Below the pieces are notes generated by a model, which searched no databases, was not told where the DNA came from, and saw nothing but the letters and a program-made list of their open reading frames with translations. From Candidatus Omnitrophota bacterium (GTDB lineage: Bacteria > Omnitrophota > Gorgyraeia > Gygaellales > Profunditerraquicolaceae), in NCBI GenBank assembly GCA_023247875.1, contig JAHFFQ010000102.1, positions 1-5,508 on the forward strand: a stretch of DNA of 5,508 bases, given 5' to 3'. This document shows, in pieces, positions 1 to 4,510 of this stretch (the stretch's first letter is position 1; every line of letters begins with the position of its first letter). Both the position numbers and the translations under genes were made by a program.

Positions 1-496
1 GATCCCAATGCATCTTTTCCGGCGCCTGGCCGTATTTGAACCAGAACTTCTGCCTGAAATACCCGGAGTTCCAGAGGATGCCTATGCCTGCTGCCGGCAG
101 GTTATAGTCAGCCATGGTCTTGACCGTATCCCCGGCCAGGACACCCAGGCCTCCGCTGTAGATCGGCAGATCAATTATATTATCCTGGCGCAGGGCGAAG
201 AAATAATCGGCTACGCGGAAGTTTGAGAAGACCGCGTTCTCCGGAAGCTTATTGCTGGGTTTAAGCGGAAGCTGACTGGATAATTTATTGTAGCAGCTGG
301 TGGCCAGGCCATACTCCATGGAAAAATAGGCGATGCTGCTCTGTTCAGGGGAACGCAGGCGCCTCTCCGCCTTAACAATGGCATCAAGGGGCATGCCGAA
401 ATAGCTGTTATCTTTTATGTCCCCGGTATAATGCCCGTCATAATCATCAACCTGGACCAGGGAGTAAAATTCATCAATAAGATTATTTTCTTCCAT
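1..496 (-). CDS. glgP: Alpha-glucan (glycogen/maltodextrin) phosphorylase, GT35 family, N-terminal part
   Basis: Partial gene: the frame starts with ATG at 496-494 and stays open to the window edge, giving 165 residues of a protein usually about 700-850 residues long. The family removes glucose from alpha-1,4-glucan ends with phosphate, yielding glucose-1-phosphate in the cytoplasm with a pyridoxal-phosphate cofactor. Visible family signatures are IAYFSMEYGL (residues 55-64), LPIYSGGLGVLAGD (110-123), which is the conserved N-terminal glucan-phosphorylase loop, and GIGILWNSGYFRQ (137-149). The cofactor lysine and the C-terminal catalytic half lie outside the window. The start lies 8 bp after the stop of the Smr-like gene, with a weak purine-rich GGCGGGAA about 11 bp upstream, so it is probably co-transcribed and perhaps translationally coupled. 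The short, divergent N-terminus resembles the bacterial/archaeal short phosphorylase type more than the long E. coli MalP/GlgP type; that subtype is inference. Family assignment is firm; the exact glucan substrate cannot be told. Confidence 0.92.
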   Translation of the reverse strand, partial: MEENNLIDEFYSLVQVDDYDGHYTGDIKDNSYFGMPLDAIVKAERRLRSPEQSSIAYFSMEYGLATSCYNKLSSQLPLKPSNKLPENAVFSNFRVADYFFALRQDNIIDLPIYSGGLGVLAGDTVKTMADYNLPAAGIGILWNSGYFRQKFWFKYGQAPEKMHWD

Positions 497-504
497 GATC
501 TATT

Positions 505-750
505 CTATTCCCGCCTGAAATGCAGATAAATCCTTCCCCAGCCCTTATCGGTCTTCTCTAACCGCGAATAAAGCCGGCGGATCTCTTTTCTGTTCAAGAA
601 ATTAAGGATGCGCTTCTTAACGCTATCCGAAGCCGGCCCGTAAGCGACCTCAACTAAACTGGCGCCCCCAACCACGGCCTCCTTCAGAACCTTAGCCATC
701 TTCATTTCCATGTCCGGGACTACCGGATAAAGATTTAATTTTAACTTCAT
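505..750 (-). CDS. Small protein resembling a degenerate Smr (MutS2 C-terminal type) domain
   Basis: An 81-residue protein whose overall pattern matches a lone Smr domain. It has an opening strand LKLNLYP (residues 3-9), an amphipathic helix (13-27), a strand followed by a turn and helix VEVAYGPASDSVKKRILNFL (33-52), and a closing GWGRIYLHF strand (70-78). Smr domains bind and sometimes cut DNA or RNA. Their hallmark motifs are LDLHG and HGxGxGxLR. Here these positions read LNLYP and YGPASDSVKK, so the motif histidines and most of the glycines are missing and nuclease activity is doubtful. Its ATG at 750-748 overlaps the TGA of the RRM gene in an ATGA junction, preceded by AAGAG, so translational coupling is likely. 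The coding region is well supported by the operon junctions at both ends. The Smr relationship is my reading of a weak similarity and needs a profile or structure comparison. Confidence 0.72.
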   Translation of the reverse strand: MKLKLNLYPVVPDMEMKMAKVLKEAVVGGASLVEVAYGPASDSVKKRILNFLNRKEIRRLYSRLEKTDKGWGRIYLHFRRE

Positions 751-1334
751 CTCTTATGGCTGACTGAACTACCCCGCCCTTTAAACCGAGATGGCTTGAC
801 ATCCCCACGTTTCTGCCAAGGCTTAAGCTGTGCACCTGCCTTGTCCCAAGGCTTAGGTGTCCCAACAGGAGCACTAAACTTTGGCTTCTTGCGCCAACGC
901 ATGGGATTATCTTTATGCTTGCGTTCAGGCTGCACAGTGGTGATCCCGGATGCGCAACGCCGCTTCATATAACTGATCGAGCGCCTGCCTTCTTTATATT
1001 TTCCTGTCCTTCTAAATGACGGATCATGCCTGGAATCGCCCTGCTGCTCCGGCCGGGGTAGCCCCTCTTTTTTAACGCGCTCTTTTTTGGGCTTCTTAGG
1101 CAGCGCCGGCATGACATTTATCGTCCGGCCTAATAATTCCTTGCCGTTCAAAGCGGCTATCGCGGCTTGGGCCTCCTTTTCATCAGGCATCTCCACAAAA
1201 CCAAAGCCCCGGGATTTCTTCCCCTTTTTTTCCATCACAATTGCCACAATGGCAACCGCGCCAAAAGAAGCAAAAGCCTTATGAACATCAGCTTCTTTGG
1301 CCCCGAAAGATAGATTGCCTACAAAGATATTCAT
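747..1334 (-). CDS. RRM-domain RNA-binding protein with long basic C-terminal tail
   Basis: A 195-residue protein. Residues 1-77 form one RNA recognition motif with RNP2 IFVGNL (3-8) and RNP1 KSRGFGFVEM (40-49). The RNP1 aromatic residues F44 and F46, which would stack on RNA bases, are present; the last RNP1 position is Met rather than the usual Phe/Tyr. Bacterial single-RRM proteins of this kind bind single-stranded RNA in the cytoplasm, and some cyanobacterial ones respond to cold. Most are about 80-110 residues, so the 115-residue tail is unusual. It is rich in Lys, Arg and Pro, with GRRSISYMKRR (116-126), MRWRKKPKF (145-153) and two KPW motifs (161-163 and 171-173). The tail is probably disordered and adds RNA affinity (inference). 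The start ATG at 1334 has a good Shine-Dalgarno AAAGGA 4 bp upstream and a promoter candidate just before it. It is the first gene of an apparent operon with the Smr-like protein and glucan phosphorylase. The RRM call is firm; the RNA target is unknown. Confidence 0.93.
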   Translation of the reverse strand: MNIFVGNLSFGAKEADVHKAFASFGAVAIVAIVMEKKGKKSRGFGFVEMPDEKEAQAAIAALNGKELLGRTINVMPALPKKPKKERVKKEGLPRPEQQGDSRHDPSFRRTGKYKEGRRSISYMKRRCASGITTVQPERKHKDNPMRWRKKPKFSAPVGTPKPWDKAGAQLKPWQKRGDVKPSRFKGRGSSVSHKR

Positions 1335-1338
1335 TTAT

Positions 1339-1344
1339 CCTTTA
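1339..1344 (-). promoter_or_regulatory. Ribosome binding site of the RRM gene
   Basis: AAAGGA on the minus strand, followed by TAAA and then the ATG at 1334. It has a good match to the 16S anti-Shine-Dalgarno sequence and supports MNIFVGN as the real N-terminus, which is also where RRM domains normally begin. Confidence 0.6.
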
Positions 1345-1365
1345 TGTATAAGTTCCAGTCCAGCT

Positions 1366-1394
1366 ATTATAATAAATTAACCGCGATAATGCAA
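1366..1394 (-). promoter_or_regulatory. Candidate sigma70-type promoter for the RRM-Smr-glgP operon
   Basis: Reading the minus strand, TTGCAT (1394-1389) is followed after exactly 17 bp by a perfect TATAAT (1371-1366). The -35 box keeps only the TTG of TTGACA; the -10 box is consensus and the spacer is optimal. Transcription would start near 1358, leaving a leader of about 25 bases that holds the Shine-Dalgarno of the RRM gene. The site sits in the 83-bp gap after the preceding gene's stop, where a promoter would be expected. It is predicted from sequence only, and the AT-rich surroundings make chance matches possible. Confidence 0.5.
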
Positions 1395-1417
1395 CTTGTT
1401 TGGTGGGGGGAGCTGGC

Positions 1418-1732
1418 CTAATGCCATAAGCCGGTAACAGGATTATACCCAACTGCCTGCCTGTTGGAAAATGAGGAAAGGGCGTCCTTGGTTGAGTAAT
1501 CCCATAAACCTGTGGCAGTACTATATTCAAGCCCCTGCGGGGATGAGGAGGAAAAAGCAGCATCCTTTTCAGAGTAACCCCATAAACCTGTGGCAGTATT
1601 ATATTCAAGCGACTGCCTGGCGAAAGCGGGTGAGGCTAAGGCAAAGGCCAGGAAAACAAAAGCAGCCAAACAAAAAAAGCAACCCCTGGTTTTTAAAGAG
1701 CTGCTTAATAAACTTAATTTATCCTTCACCAT
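1418..1732 (-). CDS. Small secreted protein with three 26-residue Y-x-x-x-TGLW repeats; family not recognised
   Basis: A 104-residue protein. Residues 1-38 look like a classical signal peptide: basic start with KTR at 14-16, hydrophobic core about 18-33, and cleavage expected after AFA (36-38). The mature chain would be about 66 residues and is almost entirely repeats starting at residues 42, 68 and 94. They read LEYNTATGLWGYS, LEYSTATGLWDYS and VGYNPVTGLWH. A second conserved patch between repeats is S-x-K-D-A followed by a Ser-rich linker ending in Q[GA]. The third repeat ends the protein, with His and a stop right after the Trp. The lipobox is missing, so it is probably periplasmic, secreted or envelope-associated. 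The chosen ATG has GGTGG about 7 bp upstream, and a start here gives a complete signal peptide. It stands alone between two 83-bp gaps. Function unknown; exposed Tyr/Trp repeats could suit binding to glycans or to itself, but that is speculation. Confidence 0.7.
   Translation of the reverse strand: MVKDKLSLLSSSLKTRGCFFCLAAFVFLAFALASPAFARQSLEYNTATGLWGYSEKDAAFSSSSPQGLEYSTATGLWDYSTKDALSSFSNRQAVGYNPVTGLWH
1421..1610 (-). repeat. In-frame tandem repeat, 78-bp period, three copies
   Basis: Copies begin near 1610, 1532 and 1454 on the minus strand, exactly 78 bp (26 codons) apart. The 39-bp cores at 1572-1610 and 1494-1532 differ at only two bases, and both changes alter the protein (Asn to Ser and Gly to Asp). 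The third core (1421-1454) is much more diverged and stops at the Trp-His end. The linkers between cores are less conserved in DNA but keep the K-D-A pattern. The near-identity of two copies suggests a recent duplication or gene conversion within the gene. Confidence 0.85.
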
Positions 1733-1796
1733 GATCCACCGCTTTTAAGTGGCTGGTGAATTCATCTTAACACTAAAACGGAAAAAAGCAACAGAA

Positions 1797-1825
1797 ATTA
1801 TACCGGGGCCTTCCCTTACTTATCC
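1797..1825 (-). promoter_or_regulatory. Weak promoter candidate for the secreted repeat protein
   Basis: A perfect TATAAT lies on the minus strand at 1802-1797. An 18-bp spacer separates it from TGGATA, which matches four of six positions of TTGACA but lies inside the end of the preceding coding region. The leader before the ATG at 1732 would be roughly 58 bases. A competing weak pair, TTGCTT and TAAGAT with a 16-bp spacer, lies just downstream. Only the -10 box is convincing. Confidence 0.33.
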
Positions 1826-2025
1826 AGACCTTTCCAAAAAAGGAAATAAAGCCCGATAAGTATGCTGGCGCCTATAGTAATATAAGTCAACTTTTCATCA
1901 TGGAACTTTTGCTGCACGAATGAGCTCGCGACAATTCCGGCCATCCATATTATAACCGCGATAAGCTTTATACGGAATAATAAGCTGAGCAGCAGGATAA
2001 TACCGACTAGTATAAAAGGATTCAT
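1816..2025 (-). CDS. Small three-helix membrane protein, unknown function
   Basis: A 69-residue, very hydrophobic protein with three probable membrane helices at about residues 3-17, 20-38 and 46-64. They are separated by a short R-x-K turn (18-20) and a charged loop QKFHDEK (39-45), and the tail is WKGLDK. No family signature is recognised. The start is decided by a strong Shine-Dalgarno AGGGGAGG a few bases before the ATG at 2025. It begins 29 bp after the stop of the DUF4239 membrane protein, so it is probably the last gene of the same operon and might be a small partner of that protein. Shortness is the main doubt, but membrane-type composition, ribosome binding site and operon position together support a real gene. 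Confidence 0.66.
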   Translation of the reverse strand: MNPFILVGIILLLSLLFRIKLIAVIIWMAGIVASSFVQQKFHDEKLTYITIGASILIGLYFLFWKGLDK

Positions 2026-2030
2026 CTGGC

Positions 2031-2037
2031 CTCCCCT
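2031..2037 (-). promoter_or_regulatory. Strong ribosome binding site of the 69-residue membrane protein
   Basis: AGGGGAG on the minus strand, 5 bp before the ATG at 2025 (the intervening bases are GCCAG). It is one of the two best Shine-Dalgarno matches in the window and a main reason to accept this small gene. Confidence 0.6.
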
Positions 2038-2054
2038 GTTTCACTTAGCGGGAA

Positions 2055-2834
2055 TTAAAAATTAATTATCTCCCGGAATACTTCCGGATCTACCTTGACT
2101 CCTCCGGTAAATGGGAACTCAAAGGACAATACCGCAAGCAGTATAAGGGCTATTAACACCGCAAGTATGGAGGCCATCACGACATGCGCGGAAAATATAT
2201 CCGAACCGAAAAAGAAAGTAAAGCTTATAGTGGCTACGGCGCCGACCGCCAGGATAAACCACATGATCGGATGCAATCCGGTTCTTGACGCCACTATGCG
2301 CAGCCGGCGGGCCTCACGCAGGCCGTAAAGCTTGGATATGGACTCCAAGAAAAAGGCCTTCTCCTTTTCTGTCTTTGGCTCATAATTAGTATAGAAGCCC
2401 CAAATCTTCCTTAATGCCTGACTGGCTTCCATGCTCTCCTGTCCCCTGGCAAGCATCTGCCACTCTTTATTTACGACAATACCGGCGTAATCTTTTATTT
2501 GGCTGCGTACCTCATCCCTGAATGTAGCTGAAAAGGCGGCGCTGCTTCTGTGAAGGCTCACAAGGCAGTTGGCTTCTGTCTCAACATAGGATTTAGCCTT
2601 ATCAAAATTTTGCCACGAGACCACAACTACAAAAGCAAGCAGCACAGTATAGGCCAATGCCACCGCTCCGAATATAGCCCCTGTCAAATCGTTATGCATC
2701 TTCAGTATCTTGCGCGGAACGAAACGCCAAACAATGGAAAGGCCCAACATGGACAATCCCACCGCGGTTATAATGACAAAAACGGTTAAAGGTATAACCG
2801 GTATATACAGAAGTAATTTCTGGGCAAAGGGCAT
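2055..2834 (-). CDS. DUF4239 (bestrophin-like) integral membrane protein
   Basis: A 259-residue protein with the architecture of the DUF4239 family. There are two membrane helices at about 8-36 and 50-73, a cytoplasmic helical middle (about 75-185), and two more helices at about 190-210 and 216-238. Family-type signatures are HND (47-49), LLAFVVVVSW (65-74), an EA pair (87-88), EWQM (124-127) and FPFTGGVKV (240-248) near the C-terminus. The family is uncharacterised; its likeness to bestrophin anion channels is a database naming habit, so ion transport is only a suggestion. The length fits the family, so the gene looks intact. The start shares one base with the stop of the PAS gene (TAATG), and a GAGGA Shine-Dalgarno lies within the end of that gene, so the two are very probably translationally coupled. 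This hints that the PAS protein may control or bind it. Confidence 0.86.
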   Translation of the reverse strand: MPFAQKLLLYIPVIPLTVFVIITAVGLSMLGLSIVWRFVPRKILKMHNDLTGAIFGAVALAYTVLLAFVVVVSWQNFDKAKSYVETEANCLVSLHRSSAAFSATFRDEVRSQIKDYAGIVVNKEWQMLARGQESMEASQALRKIWGFYTNYEPKTEKEKAFFLESISKLYGLREARRLRIVASRTGLHPIMWFILAVGAVATISFTFFFGSDIFSAHVVMASILAVLIALILLAVLSFEFPFTGGVKVDPEVFREIINF

Positions 2835-3391
2835 TATTCCTCGACTTTCTTCTCTGCGGTAACATCCCTGGCTATATGCACGAATTCGACAATCTCCCCC
2901 TTTTCATTCTTGATCGGATAAGCGGTGACCTCGGAGTAGAATTTTCCCGCCGACCCCTGATGGAGGTGGACCTCTTTGGTCGGCAGCCCGGTCTTTAGGA
3001 CCTGCGCGATGGGACAGATATCGTGGGGCGGCTGGCAGGGGATCTTCTGGTGGTGCGTGACCTCATAGCAATACTTTCCCGCCAACTCATCTATTTTACA
3101 TCCGAAATGCTCTAAAAATGTTTTATTCGCCCATAATATCTTAAAATCCCTGGAAACAAGGATTATCTGCTCGGTAATCCCGTTGACGATATTCTCCAGG
3201 AACTGCTTTACTTTATACAACTCCGACTCCGCCTGCTTACGCTGCTCGATCTCGACATGGAGCTGTTTGTTTATGATGCGTTCGACGGAAGTGCGATTTT
3301 CCACCCGCTCCTCAACGATCTGGGAGAGCTGCCTGTTTAAAGATTCTATTTCTTTGATCAGCTGTTGCTTGGTTTTTTCTTTATTATTCAT
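2834..3391 (-). CDS. Stand-alone PAS sensor protein with N-terminal coiled coil and Cys/His cluster
   Basis: A 185-residue soluble protein. Residues 1-65 are highly charged with heptad-like spacing (E, K, Q and L/I), as in a dimerising coiled coil. Residues about 66-182 form one PAS domain, seen from ENIVNGITEQIILVSRDF (66-83), WANKTFLEHFG (87-97) and the closing AYPIKNEKGEIVEFVHIARDVT (157-178). Within it lies C108-Y-E, H113, H114, P-C119 and C126-P, a cysteine-rich PAS insert found in many environmental sensor proteins that may bind a metal or respond to redox (inference). The protein ends just after D-V-T-A-E-K-K, where a histidine kinase or GGDEF domain usually follows; no output domain is present. 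It begins 6 bp after the M15 peptidase gene, with only a weak ribosome site. The stop overlaps the DUF4239 start, so that membrane protein is the best candidate partner. The ligand is unknown. Confidence 0.88.
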   Translation of the reverse strand: MNNKEKTKQQLIKEIESLNRQLSQIVEERVENRTSVERIINKQLHVEIEQRKQAESELYKVKQFLENIVNGITEQIILVSRDFKILWANKTFLEHFGCKIDELAGKYCYEVTHHQKIPCQPPHDICPIAQVLKTGLPTKEVHLHQGSAGKFYSEVTAYPIKNEKGEIVEFVHIARDVTAEKKVEE

Positions 3392-3397
3392 TCTATT

Positions 3398-4132
3398 TTA
3401 ATGCAGAACCTTCTCAAAATGCTGGTAATCTTTTAAAGATTCCCAATTGCCTCCCCATGTCCAGCCCAAACGGATAAAAGTTTTTACAACCGGGGAGTCA
3501 AAGCTAAGCGTTCCCGGCTTACTCGTATCATATACCGCCCCGGGAGGCAGCACAATCTTTCCTTTGATATAAGGATTTTGCACGGGATTAATATCAATGG
3601 CAAATCCGTAAGCGTGCTTAGAGAGAGATTTTCCGCCGGTTACCAACCTATAATTAAAGGCAGAGGTGTTATTGGCCAACATGGAAAGATCATCCTCATT
3701 CCACTTCCCATTCTTAAAAAACCGGTCATGAGAAATAGGTATGGCCGAGCCGATGGGAAACTTTGTTTCAAAGGCGACCCGAAATACCTCCCGGATATCT
3801 TCCGCGAGCCTTTCATCTATAACGAGCTGGCCTCTGTGAATTTTAGCGTCAAATGAATAATACACCACATCTACGAGCCTTTGCCTTGCTTTAAATTCAG
3901 GAGGCGCCTCTTTTCTCAGTGCGTCAGACAATGACATATTACTGTCAATTATCGGATCCCCCAGGGTCCCCAGCGGCGGTTGCGCAAGTTGCCGGGCCGG
4001 AGTTATTTCCCCGCCCCTGAACCTCGCGGCGCAGCCGGATAAAACTACGGCTGAAAATAAGAGAAAGAACGACAAATACTTCTTTCCCTTATTCAACTCA
4101 AACCTTAGAATAGATATAATATAATCACACAT
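3398..4132 (-). CDS. M15-family peptidoglycan peptidase lipoprotein (M15_4 / L-Ala-D-Glu or D,D-peptidase-like)
   Basis: A 244-residue zinc peptidase of the VanY/endolysin-like M15 superfamily. The C-terminal catalytic domain shows SKHAYGFAIDINP (171-183) with predicted zinc ligands H173 and D180, and GWTWGGNW...DYQHFE (223-240) with the third ligand H238 and the likely catalytic acid D235. Such enzymes cut peptide cross-links or stem peptides of peptidoglycan. A hydrophobic segment ending in the lipobox L-S-G-C (31-34) predicts lipid attachment at C34, so it acts at the outer or inner membrane face of the periplasm. The ATG overlaps the response regulator stop by 8 bp but lacks a Shine-Dalgarno. 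A TTG at 4096 has TAAGG 6 bp upstream and would give a more usual 22-residue lipoprotein signal starting M-N-K-G-K-K. The true start may be there. Its place behind a two-component pair suggests regulated wall remodelling (inference). Bond specificity cannot be read from sequence. Confidence 0.88.
   Translation of the reverse strand: MCDYIISILRFELNKGKKYLSFFLLFSAVVLSGCAARFRGGEITPARQLAQPPLGTLGDPIIDSNMSLSDALRKEAPPEFKARQRLVDVVYYSFDAKIHRGQLVIDERLAEDIREVFRVAFETKFPIGSAIPISHDRFFKNGKWNEDDLSMLANNTSAFNYRLVTGGKSLSKHAYGFAIDINPVQNPYIKGKIVLPPGAVYDTSKPGTLSFDSPVVKTFIRLGWTWGGNWESLKDYQHFEKVLH
4103..4107 (-). promoter_or_regulatory. Possible ribosome binding site for an internal TTG start of the M15 lipoprotein
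   Basis: TAAGG on the minus strand, 6 bp before TTG at 4096-4094. Upstream of the longer ATG start at 4132 there is only an A-rich stretch. The shorter product would keep the whole lipoprotein signal and catalytic domain, losing 12 non-essential-looking residues. Confidence 0.42.
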
Positions 4133-4496
4133 TTTTTTTAATACACGCTATAAGTTCTCCTACAGTTACTGTCTTTGCTAAAAGCGAATATCCCCTGGTA
4201 AAGCTTGGTTGAGAACTGGCCTCTTCTTCTCTTACTATCGCAGTCAAAAATACGATCGGGGTATTTTTTATGCTCTTATCATTCTTTATCAGAGAAGCGA
4301 CGTCGGTACCATCCATATCCGGCATTATTATATCGAGTAATATCAGATCCGGCCTTATGTTTCTAGCTGACCTGATACCATCGTCACCATTTGTTGCTAT
4401 ATATACCTCAAACTCGCCTGCCTGCTCTAGATTTTTCTTAACCAGATTACAGAACCCCTCCTCATCATCAATAATTAATATTCTCTTTTTATTCAT
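4125..4496 (-). CDS. Single-domain response regulator (receiver/CheY-like)
   Basis: A 123-residue receiver domain with no output domain. It has the acidic pair D10-D11, phosphoacceptor D55 in LLDIIMPDMDG (53-63), switch threonine T85 (FLTA) and the conserved lysine K108. After the lysine the usual proline is replaced by threonine (K-T rather than K-P). The domain accepts phosphate from a histidine kinase and passes the signal on by protein contact, so it cannot bind DNA by itself. It starts 14 bp after the stop of the adjacent kinase gene, behind a strong Shine-Dalgarno, which makes that kinase the likely cognate partner. Its last codons run into an A8 tract that contains the upstream border of the M15 lipoprotein start. 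The residues between T85 and K108 are somewhat longer and Ser-rich (94-104), perhaps a partner-specific surface. Family call is firm; the downstream target is unknown. Confidence 0.95.
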   Translation of the reverse strand: MNKKRILIIDDEEGFCNLVKKNLEQAGEFEVYIATNGDDGIRSARNIRPDLILLDIIMPDMDGTDVASLIKNDKSIKNTPIVFLTAIVREEEASSQPSFTRGYSLLAKTVTVGELIACIKKNV

Positions 4497-4501
4497 TTGC
4501 T

Positions 4502-4508
4502 CCCCCCT
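4502..4508 (-). promoter_or_regulatory. Strong ribosome binding site of the response regulator
   Basis: AGGGGGG on the minus strand followed by AGCAA and the ATG at 4496. It lies entirely in the 14-bp gap after the kinase stop. The regulator may therefore be made in excess of the kinase, as is common for two-component pairs. Confidence 0.6.
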
Positions 4509-4510
4509 TC

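Noticed and set aside
8..226. Plus-strand 72-residue open frame at the left edge
   Set aside because: The opposite strand encodes clear glucan phosphorylase motifs across this whole interval.
1342..1608. An 88-residue minus-strand open frame with repeated LPQVYGI units over the repeat gene
   Set aside because: It is the same 78-bp DNA repeat read in another frame. The overlapping 104-residue frame has a signal peptide and a ribosome site; this one has neither.
1471..1734. Plus-strand open frame with repeated NPINLWQYYIQA units
   Set aside because: It is the antisense reading of the same tandem repeat. Its apparent periodicity comes from the repeat, and all neighbouring genes are on the other strand.
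1733..1815. Possible terminator hairpins (CCAC...GTGG near 1737-1753, and GGG-AAGG-CCC near 1806-1815)
   Set aside because: The stems are only 3-4 bp and neither is followed by a T run in the transcribed direction, so I do not call a terminator.
2834..2900. PAS gene as a frameshifted remnant of a histidine kinase
   Set aside because: No kinase motifs follow in any frame; an intact DUF4239 gene with its own ribosome site begins at the stop codon.
4125..4139. Programmed frameshift joining the response regulator to the M15 lipoprotein at the A8 tract
   Set aside because: The reading frames could be joined by a shift, but a fusion would bury a lipoprotein signal inside a cytoplasmic receiver protein, and no stimulatory structure is apparent.
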